From Argentina anserina (taxonomy: Eukaryota; Streptophyta; Magnoliopsida; Rosales; Rosaceae), in the NCBI RefSeq assembly GCF_933775445.1, contig NW_026089522.1, positions 62,001-126,000 on the forward strand: a DNA stretch of 64,000 nucleotides, in the 5' to 3' direction. This document shows, one piece after another, positions 39,500 to 54,160 of this stretch. Numbering within the stretch: the first letter of the stretch is position 1; every line of letters begins with the position of its first letter. The translations under genes and the position numbers were made by a program. Under the pieces are notes generated by a model that saw nothing but the letters and a program-made list of their open reading frames with translations, was not told the DNA's origin and searched no databases.

Positions 39500-41294
39500 A
39501 CGAGAATTGAAAAGATACTCAAATTGCAGTAGTAAACATACTCAAAAGATAGAAAGATACTCAGTTTGAAAGAAACACACGCCCACACTGGAAACACTCT
39601 CAAATTCAATAGAAACTCGCATCAGAAAGCCTTACAGAAAGATACTCGAACGAGAATTGAAAAGATACTCAAAGTGCAATAGTAAACATACTCAAACGAT
39701 AGAAAGATACTCAGTTTGAAAGAAACACACGCCCACACTGTAAACACTCTCAAATTCAAGAAAAACTCGCATCGAAAGCCGTTCAGAAAGATAGTCAAAC
39801 GAGAATTGAAAAGATACTCAAATTGCAGTAGTAACCATACTCAAACGATAGAAAGATACTCAGTTTGAAAGAAACACACGCCCACACTGGAAACACACAA
39901 AAATTCAATAGAAACTCGCCTCAGAAAGCCTTACAGAAAAATACTCAAAGGAAAATTGAAAAGATACTCAAAGTGCAATAGTAAACATACTCAAACGATA
40001 GAAAGATACTCAGTTTGAAAGAAACACACGCCCACACTGGAAACACTCTCAAATTCAATAGAAACTCGCATCAGAAAGCCTTACAGAAAGATACTCAAAC
40101 GAGAATTTAAAAGATACTCAAATTGCAATAGTAAACATACTCAAACGATAGAAAGATACTCAGTTTGAAAGAAACACACCCCCACACTGGAAACACTCTC
40201 AAATTCAATAGAAACTCGCATCAGAAAGCCTTACAGAAAGATACTCAAACGAGAATTGAAAAGATACTCAAAGTGCAATAGTAAACATACTCAAACGATA
40301 GAAAGATACTCAGTTTGAAAGAAACACACGCCCACACTGGAAACACTCTCAAATTCAAGAAAAACTCGCATCGAAAGCCGTTCAGAAAGATAGTCAAACG
40401 AGAATTGAAAAGATACTCAAATTGCAGTAGTAAACATATTCAAAAGATAGAAAGATACTCAGTTTGAAAGAAACACACGCCCACACTGGAAACACTCTCA
40501 AATTCAATAGAAACTCGCATCAGAAAGCCTTACAGAAAGATACTCAAACGAGAATTGAAAAGATACTCAAAGTGCAATAGTAAACATACTCAAACGATAG
40601 AAAGATACTCAGTTTGAAAGAAACACACGCCCACACTGTAAACACTCTCAAATTCAAGAAAAACTCGCATCGAAAGCCGTTCAGAAAGATAGTCAAACGA
40701 GAATTGAAAAGATACTCAAAGTGCAATAGTAAACATACTCAAACGATAGAAAGATACTCAGTTTGAAAGAAACACACCCCCACACTGGAAACACTCTCAA
40801 ATTCAAGAAAAACTCGCATCGAAAGCCGTTGAGAAAGATACTCAAACGATAATTGAAAAGATACTCAAATTGCAATAGTAACCATACTCAAACGATAGAA
40901 AGATACTCAGTTTGAAAGAAACACACGCCCACACTGGAAACACACAAAAATTCAATAGAAACTCGCCTCAGAAAGCCTTACAGAAAGATACTCAAACGAA
41001 AATTGAAAAGATACTCAAAGTGCAATAGTAAACATACTCAAACGATAGAAAGATACTCAGTTTGAAAGAAACACACGCCCACACTTGAAACACTCTCAAA
41101 TTCAATAGAAACTCGCATCAGAAAGCCTTACAGAAAGATACTCAAACGAGAATTGAAAAGATACTCAAAGTGCAATAGTAAACATACTCAAATGATAGAA
41201 AGATACTCAGTTTGAAAGAAACACACGCCCACACTGGAAACACTCTCAAATTCAAGAAAAACTCGCATCGAAAGCCGTTCAGAAAGATAGTCAA
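39500..41294 (+). repeat. HOR-6 copy 1, 12 monomers (1,795 bp)
   Basis: Rare markers repeat at exactly +1,795: ACTCAAAGGAAAATTG (39,951 and 41,746), CACACTTGAAAC (about 41,083 and 42,878), and the B pair at 40,544/40,693 matching 42,339/42,488. Near 39,738 this copy has CACTGTAAAC where the next has CACTGGAAAC. Confidence 0.8.
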
Positions 41295-43089
41295 ACGAGA
41301 ATTGAAAAGATACTCAAATTGCAGTAGTAAACATACTCAAAAGATAGAAAGATACTCAGTTTGAAAGAAACACACGCCCACACTGGAAACACTCTCAAAT
41401 TCAATAGAAACTCGCATCAGAAAGCCTTACAGAAAGATACTCGAACGAGAATTGAAAAGATACTCAAAGTGCAATAGTAAACATACTCAAACGATAGAAA
41501 GATACTCAGTTTCAAAGAAACACACGCCCACACTGGAAACACTCTCAAATTCAAGAAAAACTCGCATCGAAAGCCGTTCAGAAAGATAGTCAAACGAGAA
41601 TTGAAAAGATACTCAAATTGCAGTAGTAACCATACTCAAACGATAGAAAGATACTCAGTTTGAAAGAAACACACGCCCACACTGGAAACACACAAAAATT
41701 CAATAGAAACTCGCCTCAGAAAGCCTTACAGAAAAATACTCAAAGGAAAATTGAAAAGATACTCAAAGTGCAATAGTAAACATACTCAAACGATAGAAAG
41801 ATACTCAGTTTGAAAGAAACACACGCCCACACTGGAAACACTCTCAAATTCAATAGAAACTCGCATCAGAAAGCCTTACAGAAAGATACTCAAACGAGAA
41901 TTGAAAAGATACTCAAATTGCAATAGTAAACATACTCAAACGATAGAAAGATACTCAGTTTGAAAGAAAAACACCCCCACACTGGAAACACTCTCAAATT
42001 CAATAGAAACTCGCATCAGAAAGCCTTACAGAAAGATACTCAAACGAGAATTGAAAAGATACTCAAAGTGCAATAGTAAACATACTCAAACGATAGAAAG
42101 ATACTCAGTTTGAAAGAAACACACGCCCACACTGGAAACACTCTCAAATTCAAGAAAAACTCGCATCGAAAGCCTTACAGAAAGATACTCAAACGAGAAT
42201 TGAAAAGATACTCAAATTGCAGTAGTAAACATATTCAAAAGATAGAAAGATACTCAGTTTGAAAGAAACACACGCCCACACTGGAAACACTCTCAAATTC
42301 AATAGAAACTCGCATCAGAAAGCCTTACAGAAAGATACTCAAACGAGAATTGAAAAGATACTCAAAGTGCAATAGTAAACATACTCAAACGATAGAAAGA
42401 TACTCAGTTTGAAAGAAACACACGCCCACACTGTAAACACTCTCAAATTCAAGAAAAACTCGCATCGAAAGCCGTTCAGAAAGATAGTCAAACGAGAATT
42501 GAAAAGATACTCAAAGTGCAATAGTAAACATACTCAAACGATAGAAAGATACTCAGTTTGAAAGAAACACACCCCCACACTGGAAACACTCTCAAATTCA
42601 AGAAAAACTCGCATCGAAAGCCGTTGAGAAAGATACTCAAACGATAATTGAAAAGATACTCAAATTGCAATAGTAACCATACTCAAACGATAGAAAGATA
42701 CTCAGTTTGAAAGAAACACACGCCCACACTGGAAACACACAAAAATTCAATAGAAACTCGCCTCAGAAAGCCTTACAGAAAGATACTCAAACGAAAATTG
42801 AAAAGATACTCAAAGTGCAATAGTAAACATACTCAAACGATAGAAAGATACTCAGTTTGAAAGAAACACACGCCCACACTTGAAACACTCTCAAATTCAA
42901 TAGAAACTCGCATCAGAAAGCCTTACAGAAAGATACTCAAACGAGAATTGAAAAGATACTCAAAGTGCAATAGTAAACATACTCAAATGATAGAAAGATA
43001 CTCAGTTTGAAAGAAACACACGCCCACACTGGAAACACTCTCAAATTCAAGAAAAACACGCATCGAAAGCCGTTCAGAAAGATAGTCAA
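41295..43089 (+). repeat. HOR-6 copy 2, 12 monomers (1,795 bp)
   Basis: This is a tandem copy of 39,500-41,294. Near 42,165 it has a B-to-A switch, GCATCGAAAGCCTTACAG followed by GATACTCAAACGAG, where copy 1 keeps GCCGTTCAG and GATAGTC. That is consistent with a short conversion tract. The next 43,090-43,519 is ordinary monomers, including one with CAGTGTGAAAG (about 43,150). Confidence 0.8.
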
Positions 43090-43519
43090 ACGAGAATTGA
43101 AAAGATACTCAAAGTGCAATAGTAAACATACTCAAACGATAGAAAGATACTCAGTGTGAAAGAAACACACCCCCACACTGGAAACACTCTCAAATTCAAG
43201 AAAAACTCGCATCGAAAGCCTTTCAGAAAGATACTCAAACGAGTATTGAAAAGATACTCAAATTGCAATAGTAAACATACTCAAAAGATAGAAAGATACT
43301 CAGTTTGAAAGAAACACACGCCCACACTGGAAACACTCTCAAATTCAATAGAAACTCGCATCAGAAAGACTTACAGAAAGATACTCAAACGAGAATTGAA
43401 AAGATACTCAAAGTGCAATAGTAAACATACTCAAATGATAAAAAGATACTCAGTTTGAAAGAAACACACGCCCACACTGGAAACACTCTCAAATTCAAGA
43501 AAAACTCGCATCGAAGGCC

Positions 43520-46500
43520 GTTCAGAAAGATACTCAAACGAGGATTGAAAAGATACTCAAATTGCAATAGTAAACATACTCAAACGATAGAAAGATACTC
43601 AGTTTGAAAGAACCACACGCCCACACTGGAAACACTCTCAAATTCAAGAAAAACTCGCATCGAAAGCCGTTGAGAAAGATACTCAAACGATAATTGAAAA
43701 GATACTCAAATTGCAATAGTAACCATACTCAAACGATAGAAAGATACTCAGTTTGAAAGAAACACACGCCCACACTGGAAACACACAAAAATTCAATAGA
43801 AACTCGCCTCAGAAAGCCGTTCAGAAAGATACTCAAACGAGAATTGAAAAGATACTCAAATTGCAATAGTAACCATACTCAAACGATAGAAAGATACTCA
43901 GTTTGAAAGAAACACACGCCCACACTGGAAACACACAAAAATTCAATAGAAACTCGCCTCAGAAAGCCTTACAGAAAGATACTCAAACGAGAATTGAAAA
44001 GATACTCAAAGTGCAATAGTAAACATACTCAAACGATAGAAAGATACTCAGTTTGAAAGAAACACACCCCCACACTGGAAACACTCTCAAATTCAAGAAA
44101 AACTCGCATCGAAAGCCTTTCAGAAAGATACTGAAACGAGGATTGAAAAGATACTCAAATTGCAATAGTAAACATACTCAAAAGATAGAAAGATACTCAG
44201 TTTGAAAGAAACACACGCCCACACTGGAAACACTCTCAAATTCAATAGAAACTCGCATCAGAAAGCCTTACAGAAAGATAGTCAAACGAGAATTGAAAAG
44301 ATACTCAAAGTGCAATAGTAAACATACTCAAACGATAGAAAGATACTCAGTTTGAAAGAAACACACGCCCACACTGGAAACACTCTCAAATTCAAGAAAA
44401 ACTCGCATCGAAGCCCGTTCAGAAAGATACTCAAACGAGAATTGAAAAGATACTCAAAGTGCAATAGTAAACATACTCAAACGATAGAAAGATACTCAGT
44501 TTGAAAGAAACACACCCCCACACTGGAAACACTCTCAAATTCAAGAAAAACTCGCATCGAAAGCCTTTCAGAAAGATACTCAAACGAGGATTGAAAAGAT
44601 ACTCAAATTGCAATAGTAAACATACTCAAAAGATAGAAAGATACTCAGTTTGAAAGAAACACACGCCCACACTGGAAACACTCTCAAATTCAATAGAAAC
44701 TCGCATCAGAAAGCCTTACAGAAAGATACTCAAACGAGAATTGAAAAGATACTCAAAGTGCAATAGTAAACATACTCAGACGATAGAAAGATACTCAGTT
44801 TGAAAGAAACACACGCCCACACTGGAAACACTCTCAAATTCAAGAAAAACTCGCATCGAAAGCCGTTCAGAAAGATAGTCAAACGAGAATTGAAAAGATA
44901 CTCAAAGTGCAATAGTAAACATACTCAAAAGATAGAAAGATACTCAGTTTGAAAGAAACACACGCCCACACTGGAAACACTCTCAAATTCAATAGAAACT
45001 CGCATCAGAAAGCCTTACAGAAAGATACTCAAACGAGAATTGAAAAAATACTCAAAGTGCAATAGTAAACATACTCAAACGATAGAAAGATACTCAGTTT
45101 GAAAGAAACACACGCCCACACTGGAAACACTCTCAAATTCAAGAAAAACTCGCATCGAAAGCCGTTCAGAAAGATAGTCAAACGAGAATTGAAAAGATAC
45201 TCAAATTGCAATAGTAAACATACTCAAAAGATAGAAAGATACTCAGTTTGAAAGAAACACACGCCCACACTGGAAACACTCTCAAATTCAATAGAAACTC
45301 GCATCAGAAAGCCTTACAGAAAGATACTCAAACGAGAATTGAAAAGATACTCAAAGTGCAATAGTAAACATACTCAAACGATAGAAAGATACTCAGTTTG
45401 AAAGAAACACACGCCCACACTGTAAACACTCTCAAATTCAAGAAAAACTCGCATCGAAAGCCGTTCAGAAAGATAGTCAAACGAGAATTGAAAAGATACT
45501 CAAAGTGCAATAGTAAACATACTCAAACGATAGAAAGATACTCAGTTTGAAAGAAACACACCCCCACACTGGAAACACTCTCAAATTCAAGAAAAACTCG
45601 CATCGAAAGCCGTTGAGAAAGATACTCAAACGATAATTGAAAAGATACTCAAATTGCAATAGTAACCATACTCAAACGATAGAAAGATACTCAGTTTGAA
45701 AGAAACACACGCCCACACTGGAAACACACAAAAATTCAATAGAAACTCGCCTCAGAAAGCCTTACAGAAAGATACTCAAACGAAAATTGAAAAGATACTC
45801 AAAGTGCAATAGTAAACATACTCAAACGATAGAAAGATACTCAGTTTGAAAGAAACACACGCCCACACTGGAAACACTCTCAAATTCAATAGAAACTCGC
45901 ATCAGAAAGCCTTATAGAAAGATACTCAAACGAGAATTGAAAAGATACTCAAAGTGCAATAGTAAACATACTCAAACGATAGAAAGATACTCAGTTTGAA
46001 AGAAACACACGCCCACACTGGAAACACTCTCAAATTCAAGAAAAACTCGCATCGAAGGCCGTTCAGAAAGATACTCAAACGAGGATTGAAAAGATACTCA
46101 AATTGCAATAGTAAACATACTCAAACGATAGAAAGATACTCAGTTTGAAAGAAACACACGCCCACACTGTAAACACTCTCAAATTCAAGAAAAACTCGCA
46201 TCGAAAGCCGTTGAGAAAGATACTCAAACGATAATTGAAAAGATACTCAAATTGCAATAGTAACCATACTCAAACGATAGAAAGATACTCAGTTTGAAAG
46301 AAACACACGCCCACACCGGAAACACTCTCAAATTCAATAGAAACTCGCATCAGAAAGCCGTTCAAAAGATACTCAGACGAGAATTGAAAAGATACTCAAA
46401 GTGCAATAGTAAACATACTCAAACGATAGAAAGATACTCAGTTTGAAAGAAACACACGCCCACACTGGAAACACTCTCAAATTCAAGAAAAACTCGCATC

Positions 46501-48450
46501 GAAAGCCGTTCAGAAAGATAGTCAAACGAGAATTGAAAAGATACTTAAAGTGCAATAGTAAACATACTCAAACGATAGAAAGATACTCAGTTTGAAAGAA
46601 ACACACGCCCACACTAGAAACACTCTCAAATTCAAGAAAAACTCGCATCGAAAGCCGTTGAGAAAGATACTCAAACGATAATTGAAAAGATACTCAAATT
46701 GCAATAGTAACCATACTCAAACGATAGAAAGATACTCAGTTTGAAAGAAACACACGCCCACACTGGAAACACACAAAAATTCAATAGAAACTCGCCTCAG
46801 AAAGCCTTACAAAAAGATACTCAAACGAAAATTGAAAAGATACTCAAAGTGCAATAGTAAACATACTCAAACGATAGAAAGATACTCAGTTTGAAAGAAA
46901 CACACGCCCACACTGGAAACACTCTCAAATTCAATAGAAACTCGCATCAGAAAGCCTTACAGAAAGATAGTCAAACGAGAATTGAAAAGATACTCAAAGT
47001 GCAATAGTAAACATACTCAAACGATAGAAAGATACTCAGTTTGAAAGAAACACACCCCCACACTGGAAACACTCTCAAATTCAATAGAAACTCGCATCAG
47101 AAAGCCGTTCAAAAGTTACTCAGACGAGAATTGAAAAGATACTCAAAGTGCAATAGTAAACATACTCAAACGATAGAAAGATACTCAGTTTGAAAGAAAC
47201 ACACGCCCACACCGGAAACACTCTCAAACGCAATAGAAACTCGCATCAGAAAGCCTTAGAGAAAGATACTCAAACGAGAATTGAAAAGATACTCAAAGTG
47301 CAATAGTAAACATACTCAAATGATAGAAAGATACTCAGTTTGAAAGAAACACACGCCCACACTGGAAACACTCTCAAATTCAAGAAAAACTCGCATCGAA
47401 AGCCGTTCAGAAAGATAGTCAAACGAGAATTGAAAAGATACTCAAAGTGCAATAGTAAACAAACTCAATGGATAGAAAGATACTCAGTTTGAAAGAAACA
47501 CACGCCCACACTGGAAACACTCTCAAATTCAAGAAAAACTCGCATCGAAAGCCGTTGAGAAAGATACTCAAACGAGAATTGAAAAGATACTCAAAGTGCA
47601 ATAGTAAACATACTCAAACGATAGAAAGATACTCAGTTTGAAAGAAACACACGCCCACACTGGAAACACTCTCAAATTCAATAGACACTCGCATCAGAAA
47701 GCCTTACAGAAAGATACTCAAACGAGAATTGAAAAGATACTCAAATTGCAATAGTAAACATACTCAAACGATAGAAAGATACTCAGTTTGAAAGAAACAC
47801 ACGCCCACACTGGAAACACTCTCAAATTCAATAGAAACTCGCATCAGAAAGCCTTACAGAAAGATACTCAAACGAGAATTGAAAAGATACTCAAATTGCA
47901 ATAGTAAACATACTTAAACGATAGAAAGATACTCAGTTTGAAAGAAACACACGCCCACACTGGAAACACTCTCAAATTCAAGAAAAACTCGCATCGAAAG
48001 CCGTTCAGAAAGATAGTCAAACCAGAATTGAAAAGATACTCAAAGTGCAATAGTAAACATACTCAAACGATAGAAAGATACTCAGTTTGAAAGAAACACA
48101 CCCCCACACTGGAAACACTCTCAAATTCAAGAAAAACTCGCATCGAAAGCCTTTCAGAAAGATACTCAAACGAGGATTGAAAAGATACTCAAATTGCAAT
48201 AGTAAACATACTCAAAAGATAGAAAGATACTCAGTTTGAAAGAAACACACGCCCACACTGGAAACACTCTCAAATTCAATAGAAACTCGCATCAGAAAGC
48301 CTTACAGAAAGATAGTCAAACGAGAATTGAAAAGATACTCAAAGTGCAATAGTAAACATACTCAAACGATAGAAAGATACTCAGTTTGAAAGAAACACAC
48401 GACCACACTGGAAACACTCTCAAATTCAAGAAAAACTCGCATCGAAGCCC
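43520..48450 (+). repeat. HOR-7 copy 1, 33 monomers (4,931 bp)
   Basis: Every B-class unit from 43,534 to 48,316 has a partner exactly 4,931 bp downstream, including rare variants such as GAACCACACG (43,610 and 48,541), AAACTCAATGGATAG (about 47,460 and 52,391), CAAACCAGAATTG (about 48,020 and 52,951) and CTCAAACGCAATAG (about 47,225 and 52,156). The left boundary lies near 43,513, where GAAGGCCG here contrasts with GAAGCCCG at 48,444. It is the longest HOR in the window. Confidence 0.9.
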
Positions 48451-51400
48451 GTTCAGAAAGATACTCAAACGAGGATTGAAAAGATACTCAAATTGCAATA
48501 GTAAACATACTCAAACGATAGAAAGATACTCAGTTTGAAAGAACCACACGCCCACACTGGAAACACTCTCAAATTCAAGAAAAACTCGCATCGAAAGCCG
48601 TTGAGAAAGATACTCAAACGATAATTGAAAAGATACTCAAATTGCAATAGTAACCATACTCAAACGATAGAAAGATACTCAGTTTGAAAGAAACACACGC
48701 CCACACTGGAAACACACAAAAATTCAATAGAAACTCGCCTCAGAAAGCCGTTCAGAAAGATACTCAAACGAGAATTGAAAAGATACTCAAATTGCAATAG
48801 TAACCATACTCAAACGATAGAAAGATACTCAGTTTGAAAGAAACACACGCCCACACTGGAAACACACAAAAATTCAATAGAAACTCGCCTCAGAAAGCCT
48901 TACAGAAAGATACTCAAACGAGAATTGAAAAGATACTCAAAGTGCAATAGTAAACATACTCAAACGATAGAAAGATACTCAGTTTGAAAGAAACACACCC
49001 CCACACTGGAAACACTCTCAAATTCAAGAAAAACTCGCATCGAAAGCCTTTCAGAAAGATACTGAAACGAGGATTGAAAAGATACTCAAATTGCAATAGT
49101 AAACATACTCAAAAGATAGAAAGATACTCAGTTTGAAAGAAACACACGCCCACACTGGAAACACTCTCAAATTCAATAGAAACTCGCATCAGAAAGCCTT
49201 ACAGAAAGATAGTCAAACGAGAATTGAAAAGATACTCAAAGTGCAATAGTAAACATACTCAAACGATAGAAAGATACTCAGTTTGAAAGAAACACACGCC
49301 CACACTGGAAACACTCTCAAATTCAAGAAAAACTCGCATCGAAGCCCGTTCAGAAAGATACTCAAACGAGAATTGAAAAGATACTCAAAGTGCAATAGTA
49401 AACATACTCAAACGATAGAAAGATACTCAGTTTGAAAGAAACACACCCCCACACTGGAAACACTCTCAAATTCAAGAAAAACTCGCATCGAAAGCCTTTC
49501 AGAAAGATACTCAAACGAGGATTGAAAAGATACTCAAATTGCAATAGTAAACATACTCAAAAGATAGAAAGATACTCAGTTTGAAAGAAACACACGCCCA
49601 CACTGGAAACACTCTCAAATTCAATAGAAACTCGCATCAGAAAGCCTTACAGAAAGATACTCAAACGAGAATTGAAAAGATACTCAAAGTGCAATAGTAA
49701 ACATACTCAGACGATAGAAAGATACTCAGTTTGAAAGAAACACACGCCCACACTGGAAACACTCTCAAATTCAAGAAAAACTCGCATCGAAAGCCGTTCA
49801 GAAAGATAGTCAAACGAGAATTGAAAAGATACTCAAAGTGCAATAGTAAACATACTCAAAAGATAGAAAGATACTCAGTTTGAAAGAAACACACGCCCAC
49901 ACTGGAAACACTCTCAAATTCAATAGAAACTCGCATCAGAAAGCCTTACAGAAAGATACTCAAACGAGAATTGAAAAAATACTCAAAGTGCAATAGTAAA
50001 CATACTCAAACGATAGAAAGATACTCAGTTTGAAAGAAACACACGCCCACACTGGAAACACTCTCAAATTCAAGAAAAACTCGCATCGAAAGCCGTTCAG
50101 AAAGATAGTCAAACGAGAATTGAAAAGATACTCAAATTGCAATAGTAAACATACTCAAAAGATAGAAAGATACTCAGTTTGAAAGAAACACACGCCCACA
50201 CTGGAAACACTCTCAAATTCAATAGAAACTCGCATCAGAAAGCCTTACAGAAAGATACTCAAACGAGAATTGAAAAGATACTCAAAGTGCAATAGTAAAC
50301 ATACTCAAACGATAGAAAGATACTCAGTTTGAAAGAAACACACGCCCACACTGTAAACACTCTCAAATTCAAGAAAAACTCGCATCGAAAGCCTTTCAGA
50401 AAGATACTCAAACGAGAATTGAAAAGATACTCAAAGTGCAATAGTAAACATACTCAAACGATAGAAAGATACTCAGTTTGAAAGAAACACACCCCCACAC
50501 TGGAAACACTCTCAAATTCAAGAAAAACTCGCATCGAAAGCCGTTGAGAAAGATACTCAAACGATAATTGAAAAGATACTCAAATTGCAATAGTAACCAT
50601 ACTCAAACGATAGAAAGATACTCAGTTTGAAAGAAACACACGCCCACACTGGAAACACACAAAAATTCAATAGAAACTCGCCTCAGAAAGCCTTACAGAA
50701 AGATACTCAAACGAAAATTGAAAAGATACTCAAAGTGCAATAGTAAACATACTCAAACGATAGAAAGATACTCAGTTTGAAAGAAACACACGCCCACACT
50801 GGAAACACTCTCAAATTCAATAGAAACTCGCATCAGAAAGCCTTATAGAAACATACTCAAACGAGAATTGAAAAGATACTCAAAGTGCAATAGTAAACAT
50901 ACTCAAACGATAGAAAGATACTCAGTTTGAAAGAAACACACGCCCACACTGGAAACACTCTCAAATTCAAGAAAAACTCGCATCGAAGCCCGTTCAGAAA
51001 GATACTCAAACGAGGATTGAAAAGATACTCAAATTGCAATAGTAAACATACTCAAACGATAGAAAGATACTCAGTTTGAAAGAAACACACGCCCACACTG
51101 TAAACACTCTCAAATTCAAGAAAAACTCGCATCGAAAGCCGTTGAGAAAGATACTCAAACGATAATTGAAAAGATACTCAAATTGCAATAGTAACCATAC
51201 TCAAACGATAGAAAGATACTCAGTTTGAAAGAAACACACGCCCACACCGGAAACACTCTCAAATTCAATAGAAACTCGCATCAGAAAGCCGTTCAAAAGA
51301 TACTCAGACGAGAATTGAAAAGATACTCAAAGTGCAATAGTAAACATACTCAAACGATAGAAAGATACTCAGTTTGAAAGAAACACACGCCCACACTGGA

Positions 51401-53470
51401 AACACTCTCAAATTCAAGAAAAACTCGCATCGAAAGCCGTTCAGAAAGATAGTCAAACGAGAATTGAAAAGATACTTAAAGTGCAATAGTAAACATACTC
51501 AAACGATAGAAAGATACTCAGTTTGAAAGAAACACACGCCCACACTAGAAACACTCTCAAATTCAAGAAAAACTCGCATCGAAAGCCGTTGAGAAAGATA
51601 CTCAAACGATAATTGAAAAGATACTCAAATTGCAATAGTAACCATACTCAAACGATAGAAAGATACTCAGTTTGAAAGAAACACACGCCCACACTGGAAA
51701 CACACAAAAATTCAATAGAAACTCGCCTCAGAAAGCCTTACAAAAAGATACTCAAACGAAAATTGAAAAGATACTCAAAGTGCAATAGTAAACATACTCA
51801 AACGATAGAAAGATACTCAGTTTGAAAGAAACACACGCCCACACTGGAAACACTCTCAAATTCAATAGAAACTCGCATCAGAAAGCCTTACAGAAAGATA
51901 GTCAAACGAGAATTGAAAAGATACTCAAAGTGCAATAGTAAACATACTCAAACGATAGAAAGATACTCAGTTTGAAAGAAACACACCCCCACACTGGAAA
52001 CACTCTCAAATTCAATAGAAACTCGCATCAGAAAGCCGTTCAAAAGTTACTCAGACGAGAATTGAAAAGATACTCAAAGTGCAATAGTAAACATACTCAA
52101 ACGATAGAAAGATACTCAGTTTGAAAGAAACACACGCCCACACCGGAAACACTCTCAAACGCAATAGAAACTCGCATCAGAAAGCCTTAGAGAAAGATAC
52201 TCAAACGAGAATTGAAAAGATACTCAAAGTGCAATAGTAAACATACTCAAATGATAGAAAGATACTCAGTTTGAAAGAAACACACGCCCACACTGGAAAC
52301 ACTCTCAAATTCAAGAAAAACTCGCATCGAAAGCCGTTCAGAAAGATAGTCAAACGAGAATTGAAAAGATACTCAAAGTGCAATAGTAAACAAACTCAAT
52401 GGATAGAAAGATACTCAGTTTGAAAGAAACACACGCCCACACTAGAAACACTCTCAAATTCAAGAAAAACTCGCATCGAAAGCCGTTGAGAAAGATACTC
52501 AAACGAGAATTGAAAAGATACTCAAAGTGCAATAGTAAACATACTCAAACGATAGAAAGATACTCAGTTTGAAAGAAACACACGCCCACACTGGAAACAC
52601 TCTCAAATTCAATAGACACTCGCATCAGAAAGCCTTACAGAAAGATACTCAAACGAGAATTGAAAAGATACTCAAATTGCAATAGTAAACATACTCAAAC
52701 GATAGAAAGATACTCAGTTTGAAAGAAACACACGCCCACACTGGAAACACTCTCAAATTCAATAGAAACTCGCATCAGAAAGCCTTACAGAAAGATACTC
52801 AAACGAGAATTGAAAAGATACTCAAATTGCAATAGTAAACATACTTAAACGATAGAAAGATACTCAGTTTGAAAGAAACACACGCCCACACTGGAAACAC
52901 TCTCAAATTCAAGAAAAACTCGCATCGAAAGCCGTTCAGAAAGATAGTCAAACCAGAATTGAAAAGATACTCAAAGTGCAATAGTAAACATACTCAAACG
53001 ATAGAAAGATACTCAGTTTGAAAGAAACACACCCCCACACTGGAAACACTCTCAAATTCAAGAAAAACTCGCATCGAAAGCCTTTCAGAAAGATACTCAA
53101 ACGAGGATTGAAAAGATACTCAAATTGCAATAGTAAACATACTCAAAAGATAGAAAGATACTCAGTTTGAAAGAAACACACGCCCACACTGGAAACACTC
53201 TCAAATTCAATAGAAACTCGCATCAGAAAGCCTTACAGAAAGATAGTCAAACGAGAATTGAAAAGATACTCAAAGTGCAATAGTAAACATACTCAAACGA
53301 TAGAAAGATACTCAGTTTGAAAGAAACACACGACCACACTGGAAACACTCTCAAATTCAAGAAAAACTCGCATCGAAGCCCGTTCAGAAAGATACTCAAA
53401 CGAGGATTGAAAAGATACTCAAATTGCAATAGTAAACATACTCAAACGATAGAAAGATACTCAGTTTGAA
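48451..53470 (+). repeat. HOR-7 copy 2 (4,931 bp plus start of a third)
   Basis: This is a direct tandem copy of 43,520-48,450. By eye I logged only a handful of differences across 4.9 kb: GCCTTTCAG plus GATACTC here at about 50,393 against GCCGTTCAG plus GATAGTC at 45,462; AACATACTC against AAGATACTC at 50,849/45,918; GAAGCCCG against GAAGGCCG at about 50,988/46,057; and CACTAGAAAC against CACTGGAAAC at 52,444/47,513. Similarity ends near 53,470, where CACTGTAAAC replaces the expected CACTGGAAAC. Confidence 0.88.
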
Positions 53471-54130
53471 AGAAACACACGCCCACACTGTAAACACTCT
53501 CAAATTCAAGAAAAACTCGCATCGAAAGCCGTTGAGAAAGATACTCAAACGATAATTGAAAAGATACTCAAATTGCAATAGTAACCATACTCAAACGATA
53601 GAAAGATACTCAGTTTGAAAGAAACACACGCCCACACTGGAAACACAAAAAAATTCAATAGAAACTCGCCTCAGAAAGCCTTACAGAAAGATACTCAAAC
53701 GAGAATTGAAAAGATACTCAAAGTGCAATAGTAAACATACTCAAACGATAGAAAGATACTCAGTTTGAAAGAAACACACGCCCACACTGGAAACACTCTC
53801 AAATTCAATAGAAACTCGCATCAGAAAGCCTTACAGAAAGATACTCAAACGAGAATTGAAAAGATACTCAAAGTGCAATTGTAAACATACTCAAACGATA
53901 GAAAGATACTCAGTTTGAAAGAAACACACGCCCAAACTGGAAACACTCTCAAATTCAAGAAAAACTCGCATCGAAGGCCGTTCAGAAAGATACTCAAACG
54001 AGGATTGAAAAGATACTCAAATTGCAATAGTAAACATACTCAAACGATAGAAAGATACTCAGTTTGAAAGAAACACACGCCCACACTGTAAACACTCTCA
54101 AATTCAAGAAAAACTCGCATCGAAAGCCGT

Positions 54131-54160
54131 TGAGAAAGATACTCAAATTGCAATAGTAAC
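54131..54160 (+). repeat. Monomer lacking one 23-bp subunit
   Basis: After GCCGTTGAG the sequence reads AAAGATACTCAAATTGC directly, where neighbouring units have two successive AAAGATACTC subunits (the first ending in AAACGATAATTGA). Exactly 23 bp are missing, so the spacing of the flanking B units is 276 bp instead of 299 bp. This is the product expected from unequal exchange or slippage between the two adjacent GATACTCAAA-containing subunits, and mirrors the 23-bp gains. Confidence 0.9.
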
